This document shows positions 53,834 to 62,532 of a stretch of DNA of 64,000 nucleotides, piece by piece. Below the pieces are notes generated by a model. It worked only from the letters and a program-made list of their open reading frames with translations. It had not been told where the DNA came from and did not search any database. Source of the stretch: Lachnospiraceae bacterium NC2004 (GTDB lineage: Bacteria > Bacillota > Clostridia > Lachnospirales > Lachnospiraceae). Numbering within the stretch: position 1 is the stretch's first letter; each line of letters begins with the position of its first letter. Where the stretch lies: contig JHXB01000010.1 in NCBI GenBank assembly GCA_000621905.1, positions 50,140-114,139 of the forward strand. The letters run 5' to 3'. The translations under genes and the position numbers were made by a program.

Positions 53834-55531
53834 ATGGGTAAAAAAGATAAAGTCGTAAAGGCTAAAATCGTGGGTCAGGGTATGCCTATGGGTAAGGTGA
53901 TTGCGCTGACGCTGCTTGCCAACATAATTGTTTTAGGTGTGTGGTACTATGTTGCATTTCCTGCACTTAACATCCATAACACGAGCTTTTGGGGGACTTT
54001 GATAGTCGTTTTTACAATTGATTTTCTGATTGTCGCTGCCGCTAACTCGGCAGGTCAAACGCTTACGGGAATGGGATTTAAACAGACGGCGAGAAGTTTT
54101 GCTTCAAATGCTGTAGTTCTTGTTATTATTGATTTTATTCTTGTAATGGTTGTTGTAATAGGAAGTGTGCTTGGTGCCAAGATATTCAGGGCGCGCTCGT
54201 ATTCTAAGCTTCTGACAGTTGATACAAGAGACTTTAACGAGGATGTCAAAGAAAGCACGACTGTCACCAATATTGCGCTTATGGATACAGCAAGTGCCAA
54301 GATATTTGGTAACAGGGAGATAGGTTCTCTCTCTGATGTTGTGAGTCAGTACGAGGTTGAGTCCGGTTATAACCAGATAAGTTTAGGTGGAGTGCCGATG
54401 AAGGTCAGCCCTCTTAAGTATGCATCATTTTTCAAATGGATGAACAACAGAAATTCCGGAGTCCCGGGATATGTCAAAGTCAATCCTGTTAACTCTGATG
54501 CTAAGTATGAGAAACTTAATCAGGGACTTAAGTATGTTCCGAGTGCGTTTTTAAATGACAATCTTATGAGGCATGTACAGTTCAAGTTTCCGACCAAGAT
54601 TATAAGCGGACACTATTTTGAAATCGATGAAGAGGGCAATCCTTATTTCATTTGCCCATGTCTCACAGCTAAGATAGGGCTTTTTAACGGTATGGATGTT
54701 GAGGGTGTCATAATATGCGATCCGATTACGGGTGATGCAACATACTATAAAACAGGCGATATTCCTAACTGGGTTGACCATGTTTACGATGGAGATTTGT
54801 GTGCGAGAAAGTACGATTGGCACGGTATATATTCAGGCGGTTTCTGGAATACCGTATTTTCTCAAACGGGATGTACCAAGACTACTGATGATTATGGATA
54901 TATTATCATTGATGATGATGTGTGGATGTATACCGGTGTGACTTCGTTAAATGCAGATAATTCCAATGTCGGTTTTGTCATGATAAATGAGCGTACTTCC
55001 GAGGCGAGGTACTATGTGGTCTCAGGTGCTGAGGAGGATTCTGCAATGCATTCCGCAGAGGGTGCTGTTCAGGAGAAGAACTATCAGGCTTCATTTCCTT
55101 CGCTTATAAATGTTGCGGGACAGCCTACTTACATTATGGTTCTCAAGGACAGTGGCGGCCTTGTTAAAATGTATGCGATGGTTAATGTTGAGCAGTACAA
55201 CATAGTTGCGACGGCTACCTCTCAGAGCGAAGTATTTAAGGAATATAAGAAAATGCTTAAGAGTGAGGGAGTTAAGAATACCGGTGAGGCAGCAGAGACA
55301 ATCAAGGTTAACGCAACTATAGCGGATATTCAGTACATTGTAAATGATGGGGAGACGACAGTGTATATTAAGGATACCAACCACAGAGTGTACTCGCAGA
55401 GTTTTGCTGAGAATGAGGAGCTTATTACATTGTCTGTGGGCGATTATGTGACATTTGAACTTTCCGAAATGTCTGAACTTACGGATACTATTATATCTAT
55501 AAAAGGGTTTAAGGTGATAAGCAGGTCATAA
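53834..55531 (+). CDS. Three-TM protein with large extracytoplasmic domain, unknown
   Basis: 565 aa. Membrane segments at about 17-45, 52-73 and 93-118 are followed by a domain of about 440 residues (GVPMKVSPLKYASFF, YFEIDEEGNPYFICPC, VWMYTGVTSL) that should lie outside the cytoplasm if the N-terminus is inside. Repeated short motifs of beta type with Tyr/Trp/Asp suggest a beta-propeller-like or PepSY-like arrangement, but I cannot assign a family. AAGGAG SD. Transcribed alone between two terminators or promoters. Function unknown. Confidence 0.7.
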   Translation: MGKKDKVVKAKIVGQGMPMGKVIALTLLANIIVLGVWYYVAFPALNIHNTSFWGTLIVVFTIDFLIVAAANSAGQTLTGMGFKQTARSFASNAVVLVIIDFILVMVVVIGSVLGAKIFRARSYSKLLTVDTRDFNEDVKESTTVTNIALMDTASAKIFGNREIGSLSDVVSQYEVESGYNQISLGGVPMKVSPLKYASFFKWMNNRNSGVPGYVKVNPVNSDAKYEKLNQGLKYVPSAFLNDNLMRHVQFKFPTKIISGHYFEIDEEGNPYFICPCLTAKIGLFNGMDVEGVIICDPITGDATYYKTGDIPNWVDHVYDGDLCARKYDWHGIYSGGFWNTVFSQTGCTKTTDDYGYIIIDDDVWMYTGVTSLNADNSNVGFVMINERTSEARYYVVSGAEEDSAMHSAEGAVQEKNYQASFPSLINVAGQPTYIMVLKDSGGLVKMYAMVNVEQYNIVATATSQSEVFKEYKKMLKSEGVKNTGEAAETIKVNATIADIQYIVNDGETTVYIKDTNHRVYSQSFAENEELITLSVGDYVTFELSEMSELTDTIISIKGFKVISRS

Positions 55532-55559
55532 TATTTTTGGGTAATTATTACAAAAAATG

Positions 55560-55587
55560 TTGAGAAAAATGACATTTGTGTTATAAT
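55560..55587 (+). promoter_or_regulatory. Promoter of the PAS chemoreceptor
   Basis: TTGAGA (55560-55565), a 16-bp spacer and TATAAT (55582-55587), 44 bp before the start codon. Confidence 0.65.
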
Positions 55588-55630
55588 ATCACTAGGGTTT
55601 GAAACTCAATATTTTATACGGGGTGATTGT

Positions 55631-57049
55631 ATGTTTAAAAAGAAAGAACAGGTCGTAGATAACTCAAGAATACAACAGCTTGAACAGGAACTCAATAAAG
55701 TTAAAGCTGAATCCGACGATTATTATAAACTCTTAGAGTTGGTTAATGGCTGTGCTCATCTTGGACTTTGGACAACATATTTTAACGAGCAGGGTGAGAA
55801 TTATAAGGTCATATGGTCTGATGATTTTAGACGTATGATCAAGAGAACTAAGGAAGAATTTCCGGATGATATGAGTGCGTTACCACCGATTATGCATCCT
55901 GATGATGTAGATGCAGTATTTGCATGTTTTGGTGCGGCAGCGGCTGACACTACCAATAGAACCAAGTACGACGTAGAGTACAGACTTGATGTCAAGGGTG
56001 AAGGTTATAAGTGGTTCCATGCGACAGGGGATGTTTTAAGATATCCTAACGGTGCTCCTAGAGTCTTTATTGGTACATTTGCAGATATTGATGAGCAGAA
56101 GAAGCTTGCATATGATGCCCAGACAGCTGCTTACAGACAGGAAGCGGTTGATAAGATGATGCTTGAGGGATCATGGAGTCTTGATCTTAGAACTAACGAT
56201 ATCTCAGATCCTAATGCTCCAATGGATTTCTCAGACCAGTTTAAGAAGCTGTTGGGATACAGCGGAAGCAATGATTTCCCTGATGTTATGAGTTCTTGGC
56301 TTACCAAGATTCATCCTGATGATGTGGGAGCTGCATCTGAACTTATCGGTCGTCAGTTAGCTGATACTACGGGCAATACTCCATTTGACATGGAATACCG
56401 TATCAAGCATAAAAATGGAGAGTACAGATGGTTTAGAGCTTCAAGCTATATCGTAAGAGACAGAGACAGAACTGCTATTATGGCAGCCGGAACTATATTG
56501 GACATCACAGATGAGAAGGGACATGAGCTTAAGTTCGAGGAAGAGTTGGAACCAGCAATTACCAACTTAAGAGAGAGCATAGGCAATGTATCTAATGCAG
56601 TTGAGGATGCAACCGAGCAGATGAATGAAGTTTCAGCAAGACAGAATGATATATCTAGGGCAGCGCTTGGTATCGAGGGTTCTTTGGATGATTCAATGCA
56701 GATTATTCAGACCATTCAGTCCATTGCTAACCAGACCAACCTCTTGTCACTCAATGCAAGTATTGAGGCTGCAAGAGCAGGTGAGGCAGGTAAGGGATTT
56801 GCGGTTGTTGCAAGTGAGGTTTCTAAGCTTGCTGATTCTACTAAAGATACAACCAATCATATCGCTGATATTCTTACCAATATGAACAACATGGTTAAGG
56901 ATGTATTAGGTAAGATTACTGAGATTAATGACAGTATTGCTTCACAGAGCTCTAATATGGAGGAGATTAACGCAACTGTTGAGGAGATTACAGGATTGTC
57001 TGTTTCTATTGAAGAGATGGCACATTTGATTTATCAGAAGAGTGAATAA
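55631..57049 (+). CDS. Soluble methyl-accepting chemotaxis protein with two PAS domains
   Basis: 472 aa without membrane segments, so a cytoplasmic receptor. An N-terminal coiled coil (about 8-35) precedes two PAS_3-type domains (about 38-165 and 170-300), each with the DVEYRL or DMEYRI, W(F/H)xAxxxVxR pattern. A short signalling domain follows (about 310-470), whose hairpin tip has [20 protein letters not shown]. The coiled arms are much shorter than in classic receptors, and the protein ends soon after the hairpin. It probably senses redox, light or a cofactor and feeds CheA. The SD is weak (GGGGTG). Own promoter and terminator. Confidence 0.93.
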   Translation: MFKKKEQVVDNSRIQQLEQELNKVKAESDDYYKLLELVNGCAHLGLWTTYFNEQGENYKVIWSDDFRRMIKRTKEEFPDDMSALPPIMHPDDVDAVFACFGAAAADTTNRTKYDVEYRLDVKGEGYKWFHATGDVLRYPNGAPRVFIGTFADIDEQKKLAYDAQTAAYRQEAVDKMMLEGSWSLDLRTNDISDPNAPMDFSDQFKKLLGYSGSNDFPDVMSSWLTKIHPDDVGAASELIGRQLADTTGNTPFDMEYRIKHKNGEYRWFRASSYIVRDRDRTAIMAAGTILDITDEKGHELKFEEELEPAITNLRESIGNVSNAVEDATEQMNEVSARQNDISRAALGIEGSLDDSMQIIQTIQSIANQTNLLSLNASIEAARAGEAGKGFAVVASEVSKLADSTKDTTNHIADILTNMNNMVKDVLGKITEINDSIASQSSNMEEINATVEEITGLSVSIEEMAHLIYQKSE

Positions 57050-57068
57050 TGTAGATATTATCTATACA

Positions 57069-57105
57069 AGATGGTAGTGATTAATAGTCATTACCATCTT
57101 TTTTA
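57069..57105 (+). terminator. Intrinsic terminator of the chemoreceptor gene
   Basis: A 12-bp stem AGATGGTAGTGA / TCATTACCATCT with one G-U pair and a T-run. Confidence 0.9.
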
Positions 57106-57207
57106 TTTTTTTCACTTGTTTGTTGCTCATTTGTTGTATCCGGTGTGATATCATTACATCAACAACATTTAAACACTAAAGTAATTAGTGAATAGGGAGG
57201 ATTAGTT

Positions 57208-58851
57208 ATGAAAGAAATCGATGATATCTCAGTAGATGACGTAAATGTAGTAGACAATAAAGAAGTAAATGAAGGCAAGGATACAGACTTCGTTAACGCC
57301 GCTCAGGCTCAGTTCGTGTTAATGACCGGAATGGCTTCATATATGAAAAAGAAGCAACAGGAGCTTTTAGATCTTGTTAACAGCGACAGAAGTAAGTTCA
57401 GATTTATAGGTTATACAGAGCTTAAGAAGAGCTTGGATAATCGTATCAAGACTTTAGAAGACCCTTCTTCTAGTTTCGAAGAAATTGCTTCTGCGACCTA
57501 CGAACTTATTGAGAAGACTGATGGATATATGAGAGATTGGTCAAGCGGTAATGAGGGGTATAACGGTCCTATTACAAATGCATATTTCGTTGTTGAGGAT
57601 ATGAATAAGATGTTATATGCATTTAAGACCGCGTATACCAATACAAGAATGATGCTTTCATATACCAAGGGATTTGGCAATACTTCTTTGGCTAATGTTA
57701 TGGCTAGCAAGGGCGATAAACCTGCAACTAAGGAGTACAATTTTGACAGTATGTGCAGGATGGCAGAATATCAGAACGAAATCAGAAAGAATGTTAAGGA
57801 AGTTTCGTACACATTTAATGATATGTATTCAAGAGATGGTAGGAAGGATTCATATATGTTCATCAAGAAGAATCCTAAGGTGACAGATCTCGCTAAATAT
57901 TTCGTTTTAAGTGAGTGCCTTGATAAAGCATATAGTCCTGAAACTACTTTGGCAAGTAACGTTAATGACTTAAAGAAGGTTAAGAGTCTTGCACTTAAGT
58001 ATACTACTAAGAGAATTGAAAAAGAGATTGATACACTTGCCAAGAATCAGCTTTTTATTGATTGTATTAAGACTAAGGGTAAGAAAGCATTTTCTTCTTG
58101 GGCAGCTGTAGAGAGGAAGACAGATAAATTCGTAGAAGATTACGAAGAGGCATTAAGACTCATGGGTGGCAATAATGTTGAATTATTGATTGAGCAGTCT
58201 ATGGGCGTAAGACAGTTGGCAAGTGACAGACTTGAGGAGATTCTTAATGATAAGAAAGCAGTAAAGGATTTCACAGAGAACAAGCCATATCTTTTCCAAT
58301 CTAATGATAAGAAGATTAATATCATGGCAGTTTTGATGAATGACTATATAGCAGATTCTGAAGTGCCTGCAGCTGATGAGATGGGTAATGTCAATAAAGA
58401 AGTTTTAAAGGAAGCTGTTAAGAATGCAGAAGAAGAACTATTTAATATTTCTTCATCAACTTACAATAATGTTGGCAAGATTGTTGCGTTACAGATCTTA
58501 ATCGATCCTAAGAACAGACAGTTTCTTAATGAGTGTGCGATTGCCAATAAGGAGCCTAAGAAGGTATTAGAAGAGTTGGCAGAGCATGTTTCAGAGTTCC
58601 TTGTAAGCAAGAGCGTGTTTGATTATGATTTAGGAGCTGCGGGAGATAAGAAATGCATTAGCAATGTTAAGAAGATTCTTAAAGATTCTAAGTTTAAATC
58701 AACAATGCTTAAGGAGTTTCAGTCTAAACAGGTAGAGAATGCAATAGAGCAGAATGCACATGAGAATGATTATGCATTTGACCAGGCAAGTATGATCATT
58801 ATCGCCAAGAAGGTCAAAAAGGAAGCAGGACATGGTATGGCTATGCATTGA
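57208..58851 (+). CDS. Unknown helical protein (547 aa)
   Basis: Not recognised. It has an acidic N-terminus (DDISVDDVNVVDNKEVNEGKD), then a long, mostly helical, charged body without signal peptide or TM. A segment EIDTLAKNQLFIDCIKTKGK near 275 resembles parts of the 954-aa and 1073-aa proteins in this region, so the three may share a repeated helical module. SD GGGAGG. Transcribed alone. The C-terminus ends HGMAMH. A structural or effector role is possible, but nothing in the sequence decides it. Confidence 0.65.
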   Translation: MKEIDDISVDDVNVVDNKEVNEGKDTDFVNAAQAQFVLMTGMASYMKKKQQELLDLVNSDRSKFRFIGYTELKKSLDNRIKTLEDPSSSFEEIASATYELIEKTDGYMRDWSSGNEGYNGPITNAYFVVEDMNKMLYAFKTAYTNTRMMLSYTKGFGNTSLANVMASKGDKPATKEYNFDSMCRMAEYQNEIRKNVKEVSYTFNDMYSRDGRKDSYMFIKKNPKVTDLAKYFVLSECLDKAYSPETTLASNVNDLKKVKSLALKYTTKRIEKEIDTLAKNQLFIDCIKTKGKKAFSSWAAVERKTDKFVEDYEEALRLMGGNNVELLIEQSMGVRQLASDRLEEILNDKKAVKDFTENKPYLFQSNDKKINIMAVLMNDYIADSEVPAADEMGNVNKEVLKEAVKNAEEELFNISSSTYNNVGKIVALQILIDPKNRQFLNECAIANKEPKKVLEELAEHVSEFLVSKSVFDYDLGAAGDKKCISNVKKILKDSKFKSTMLKEFQSKQVENAIEQNAHENDYAFDQASMIIIAKKVKKEAGHGMAMH

Positions 58852-58871
58852 TAGAGTTTCTGAAATTTCTA

Positions 58872-58900
58872 GTGACAAATATATATACCTGCGATATAAT
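58872..58900 (+). promoter_or_regulatory. Promoter before the HD gene
   Basis: GTGACA (58872-58877), a 17-bp spacer and TATAAT (58895-58900). The predicted start falls within the hairpin that follows, so that hairpin would be at the very 5' end of the HD transcript. Confidence 0.6.
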
Positions 58901-58902
58901 GG

Positions 58903-58930
58903 AGGATGGTATTTATTACCATCCTTTTTT
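58903..58930 (+). terminator. Hairpin with T-run
   Basis: The 9-bp stem AGGATGGTA-tttat-TACCATCCT is followed by TTTTT. It can end the 547-aa gene transcript and also overlaps the start of the HD transcript. Confidence 0.8.
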
Positions 58931-58956
58931 GTTTTGTTTTTGAAAGGGGTATTTAA

Positions 58957-59466
58957 TTGAAAGAACATGTCAGAAATGAAGTTCGTCGTCTTGGTGAAGG
59001 CATCATAGGAACGGAAGAATTTATGCGTGCTTATGATGAGACTCATCATAAGGCTACAAGTGTTGCTAAACATAGTGAAGATGTGGCGTGTACAAGCTTA
59101 AGGATTACAAGGTTTCTTGAGAAGTTCGGTGTAGATGTTGACCATGAGATATTGGTAAATGCAGCTTTGTGCCACGATCTTGGTATGCTTGACAGAGATG
59201 ACAAGTTTGATGACGACAAGGTGTGCCACAGAGAGCATCCTATACATTCGGTTGATGTTGCTAAGAATATTATTGATGATTACAATGACACAGTTCATGA
59301 TGCTATTGTCAACCATATGTGGCCTATTGCGGGTTCGATGCCTAAGAGTAAGGAAGGCAAGATTATAACATTTGCCGATAAGTACTGCGCATTGAAGGAT
59401 GTAAGGCACATTATGAGGTTATATGCGGCGTTGGTTTTATTGAGGTTTGGTATTATTTTACCGTAG
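58957..59466 (+). CDS. HD-domain phosphohydrolase
   Basis: 169 aa. A metal-dependent HD fold: first His in AKHSEDVACTSL, the HD pair in AALCHDLGMLD, then HREHPIHSVDVA and NHMWPIAGSMPKS, with a late Asp in FADKYCALKD. Related to small HD hydrolases of nucleotides or phosphomonoesters. The start is TTG behind GAAAGGGG; no better ATG lies upstream. The C-terminal LYAALVLLRFGIILP is hydrophobic and may pack on the fold or a membrane. 25 bp before the DUF1846 gene, probably co-transcribed. Confidence 0.88.
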   Translation: MKEHVRNEVRRLGEGIIGTEEFMRAYDETHHKATSVAKHSEDVACTSLRITRFLEKFGVDVDHEILVNAALCHDLGMLDRDDKFDDDKVCHREHPIHSVDVAKNIIDDYNDTVHDAIVNHMWPIAGSMPKSKEGKIITFADKYCALKDVRHIMRLYAALVLLRFGIILP

Positions 59467-59491
59467 AGATTATGTTGAATTAGGAGAGATT

Positions 59492-60976
59492 ATGGGTAAG
59501 ATTGGATTTGATAATGATAAGTATCTTAAGATGCAGTCGGAGCATATTAAGGAGAGGATAGGTAAGTTTGGCGGTAAGCTCTATTTGGAGTTTGGCGGCA
59601 AACTTTTTGATGATTACCATGCGATGAGAGTTTTGCCTGGATTTGAGGCGGATTCTAAGATTAGAATGCTTGCTCAGATTAAGGATGATGTTGAGGTTGT
59701 TGTTGTAATTAACAGCGCGGATATCGAGAAGAACAAGGTCAGAGGTGATCTTGGAATTACATATGACGTTGATGTTTTAAGACTTATTGATGCGTTCAGA
59801 GGTTACGGACTTTATGTCGGTAGCGTCGTTATGACGAGATTTGCGGGACAGGAGAGTGCCGTTAATTATCAGAAGAGACTTGAGGCTCTTGGAATTAAGG
59901 TGTATCGTCACTATTCTATTCCGGGATATCCAAGCAATGTGCCTCTTATCTTGAGTGATGAGGGATATGGTAAGAATGAGTTTATCGAGACTAAGCATTC
60001 GCTTGTTGTGATTACCGCTCCTGGACCTGGTTCAGGTAAGATGGCTGTGTGCTTGTCTCAGTTATACAATGAGCACAAGAGAGGTGTTAAGGCGGGATAT
60101 GCGAAGTTTGAGACATTTCCTATCTGGAATATTCCTCTTAAGCATCCTGTTAACTTGGCGTATGAGGCTGCGACCGCTGACCTTAACGATGTCAACATGA
60201 TTGATCCGTTCCACCTTGAGGCGTATGGAGAGACTACGGTTAACTACAACCGTGATGTTGAGGTCTTCCCTGTTCTTAATGGAATGTTTAAGAAGATATA
60301 CGGCGAGTCTCCTTACAAGTCACCTACTGATATGGGTGTTAACATGGCGGGTAACTGCATTGTTGATGATGATGCTTGTAAGTCAGCATCTAATCAGGAG
60401 ATTATCAGAAGATATTATCAGGCTGCGTGTGACCTTCGTAAGGGTACAGGTAAGCAGGAGATTATCGATAAGCTTGAGCTTCTTATGGAGCAGAGTAATA
60501 TTACGATTAATGACAGAGGTGTTGTGGCAGCGGCCAATACAGTCAGTGAGCTTACCGGCGGACCTGCTACAGCTATTGAGTTAAATGATGGAAGGATTAT
60601 CACAGGTAAGACTTCTGATCTGCTTGGTGCGAATTCAGCGATGCTTCTTAATGCGCTTAAGGCTCTTGCAGGTCTTGATGATAGCGTGAAGCTTATTTCG
60701 CCTGAGGTTATTGAGCCTATTATGAAGCTTAAGGTTGAGCATCTTGGAGGTAACAATCCGAGACTTCATATCGATGAGATTCTTATTGCGCTTACTATCT
60801 GTGCAGAGTCTGATGAGAACACCAAGAAGGCGTTAGAGAAGCTTGATGAACTTCGCGGTTTAGAGGCGCATAGTTCGGTTATCTTGTCTTCTGTTGATGA
60901 GAGTACGTTTAAGAAGCTTGGGGTTAATCTTACTTGTGAGCCGGTGTATCAGTCGAAAAAGTTGTTCCATGGATGA
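59492..60976 (+). CDS. DUF1846 family protein
   Basis: A 494-aa cytosolic protein of a family conserved in Firmicutes, function unknown. Typical family blocks: KYLKMQSEHIKERI at the start, FGGKLFDDYHA, RVLPGFEADSKI, VVVITAPGPGSGKMAVCLSQ (a P-loop-like GPGSGK near 185) and RRYYQAACDL. The length matches the family. The start is ATG at 59492 behind TAGGAGAG; an earlier in-frame start at 59447 would overlap the HD gene. The GPGSGK motif suggests nucleotide binding. Confidence 0.92.
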   Translation: MGKIGFDNDKYLKMQSEHIKERIGKFGGKLYLEFGGKLFDDYHAMRVLPGFEADSKIRMLAQIKDDVEVVVVINSADIEKNKVRGDLGITYDVDVLRLIDAFRGYGLYVGSVVMTRFAGQESAVNYQKRLEALGIKVYRHYSIPGYPSNVPLILSDEGYGKNEFIETKHSLVVITAPGPGSGKMAVCLSQLYNEHKRGVKAGYAKFETFPIWNIPLKHPVNLAYEAATADLNDVNMIDPFHLEAYGETTVNYNRDVEVFPVLNGMFKKIYGESPYKSPTDMGVNMAGNCIVDDDACKSASNQEIIRRYYQAACDLRKGTGKQEIIDKLELLMEQSNITINDRGVVAAANTVSELTGGPATAIELNDGRIITGKTSDLLGANSAMLLNALKALAGLDDSVKLISPEVIEPIMKLKVEHLGGNNPRLHIDEILIALTICAESDENTKKALEKLDELRGLEAHSSVILSSVDESTFKKLGVNLTCEPVYQSKKLFHG

Positions 60977-61015
60977 TTAAGCGTTGAGAGTGGATGAATT
61001 ATATTTTTTTATAAG

Positions 61016-61312
61016 CAATATGTATTGTTTCTCCGGGACGCCTCGCGGCTCGAAGGCGCGTTGCTTACGTTACTAAATTCGTGCTAAGCTTACGCTTGCA
61101 CTCATTAAGTAACGAGACGCGCCAACGCCCTGCGAAACAACACATATTGCTTTTTGCTGCTTTTACCATCCACTTCAACTCAGGGTGGCGGGGCCACCGG
61201 GTATTGCTTTAGGTATTAAGTAACGAGACGCGCCAACGCCCTACGAAACAACACATATTGTTTTTTTATTTTGTTGTCATCCACTTCAGCTCAAGGTGGC
61301 GGGGCCACCGGG
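61016..61312. repeat. Composite repeat: inverted arms plus 111-bp direct repeat
   Basis: The left arm starts CAATATGTATTGTTTC (61016) and the right arm ends GAAACAACACATATTG (61134-61149). Internal arms GGCGCGTTGCTTACG and CGTAACGA-like pair as well. The unit from ATTAAGTAACGAGACGCGCC (61104) is repeated almost exactly at 61215, period 111. Each unit carries a GGTGGC-ggg-GCCACC hairpin. Strikingly GC-rich for this genome. No protein-coding frame with an SD is present between 60977 and 61408. Confidence 0.75.
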
Positions 61313-61327
61313 GGAGACCTTGGAGAG

Positions 61328-61377
61328 TGTCATCCTTAGCGAAAGCGAAGGATCTTTGCCCTTCGAAGAAGGTCAAT
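61328..61377. repeat. Dispersed TGTCATCC element
   Basis: TGTCATCCTTAGCGAAAGCG followed by AAGGATCTTTG, then a CCTTC/GAAGG hairpin and GGTCAA: the family's left half in the opposite arrangement, before the transporter's 3' end. Confidence 0.6.
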
Positions 61378-61408
61378 TATACACGTGCGATCACTTAGGT
61401 CCAATCAC

Positions 61409-62335
61409 TTAGGTCCTGTCCCCATGGTTTGGAGTATAGTTTACAATCACGATACTTAGGGATACGAGTATTAGTGCAGCAATGTACTTCCAGCCTACGA
61501 TGGAAGATTCTCCGAGTATAAGCATTGAAAGGATAACTCCGGCTACGGGTGTTACAAATCCGTACACAGCTATCCTTGAGACATCATTTGACTTAAGAAG
61601 AATTCCCCAAAGAGTATATGCCACGCTTGAAACAAGTGCCAGATAAATGAGGACCAATATAGCGGAGCCGACACTCTCCACATCGTAGGATAGCGTGCCA
61701 TTTCTTCCAATCACACCAACTATCATCATAGTTAGTCCGCCAAACATGAATTGATAACCACTTAGCATTACGGTGTCGTGTTTCCTTGAAAATGTTTTTA
61801 TAAGGTTGGACGATACTCCGTAACTGAGTGCGGTTAGGATAATCAAACCGTCACCGAGTAGGTTTAAAGTAATCCCTTCTCCTGAAAATGATATTAATAA
61901 AACGCCGATTACTCCTATAACACATCCAATAGTTTTCTTAAAATTTAGTTTTTCCATTCTAAATATAAGGCAAGCGATGAGGATTGCAAATACAGTGTTT
62001 AGCGAGTTTATAACTGCGCCATTAACTCCTGAGGTATGAGCCAATCCAACATAGAAGAAAATGTATTGTCCTATCGTTTGAAACAAACTTAAGACGATAA
62101 CTAGCGGAATTTCTTTAACGTTGGGAATAATAATTGATTTTTTTAGTGCGCTTCCAAATAGAATAACAAGAAATCCAGCCAAAAAGAATCGTATTCCGGC
62201 ATATTCTATGATGCCCATTGTATCTGAACCTGAAATATTCCAATATTTATAACCAATCTTTATCATGGGAAATGCACTTCCCCATAAAATGCAGCAAAAA
62301 GCGGCTGCAAGCATAGTTTTAATTGTATTAATCAT
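61409..62335 (-). CDS. EamA/DMT-family transporter
   Basis: A 308-aa membrane protein with ten predicted helices in two EamA halves (about 8-140 and 155-300). Typical features are AAFCCILWGSAFPMIKIG at the start, FFLAGFLVILFG, GLAHTSGVNGAVINSL, LLSYG-like ILTALSYGVSSNL, and GFVTPVAGVILSMLILGE near the end. The family exports or imports metabolites and amino acids; the substrate is not evident. It is transcribed leftward, divergent from the AAA ATPase gene, and ends near a repeat-rich gap. The SD is weak; the ATG is preceded by AGATATAAGAAA. Confidence 0.93.
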   Translation of the reverse strand: MINTIKTMLAAAFCCILWGSAFPMIKIGYKYWNISGSDTMGIIEYAGIRFFLAGFLVILFGSALKKSIIIPNVKEIPLVIVLSLFQTIGQYIFFYVGLAHTSGVNGAVINSLNTVFAILIACLIFRMEKLNFKKTIGCVIGVIGVLLISFSGEGITLNLLGDGLIILTALSYGVSSNLIKTFSRKHDTVMLSGYQFMFGGLTMMIVGVIGRNGTLSYDVESVGSAILVLIYLALVSSVAYTLWGILLKSNDVSRIAVYGFVTPVAGVILSMLILGESSIVGWKYIAALILVSLSIVIVNYTPNHGDRT

Positions 62336-62419
62336 TTTCTTATATCTCGTTTCATTTTGTAAAATGTGTGTTAGAAACTAACTATATCATTTTTTAAGAT
62401 GTTTGTCATGTTAACTATA

Positions 62420-62515
62420 TTGACAAAACCTATAAGAAGATATAAGATAATTTAAAACCTATAAGAAGATATAAGAAGTATTTGAACCTATAAGGAGATA
62501 TAAGGTATTTTCTGC
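62420..62515 (+). promoter_or_regulatory. Promoter overlapped by three 29-bp iterons
   Basis: TTGACA at 62420 is followed by CCTATAAGAAGATATAAG repeats starting at 62429, 62458 and 62487 (third copy CCTATAAGGAGATATAAG). The first copy covers the -10 region (TAAGAT at 62443, 17-bp spacer). Exact spacing of 29 bp puts the copies about three helical turns apart, as for an operator bound cooperatively. Confidence 0.6.
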
Positions 62516-62532
62516 GAGCGAGGTGCTGTAAT

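Noticed and set aside
60977..61408. Insertion sequence with transposase
   Set aside because: Inverted and direct repeats are present but no transposase frame or remnant was found.
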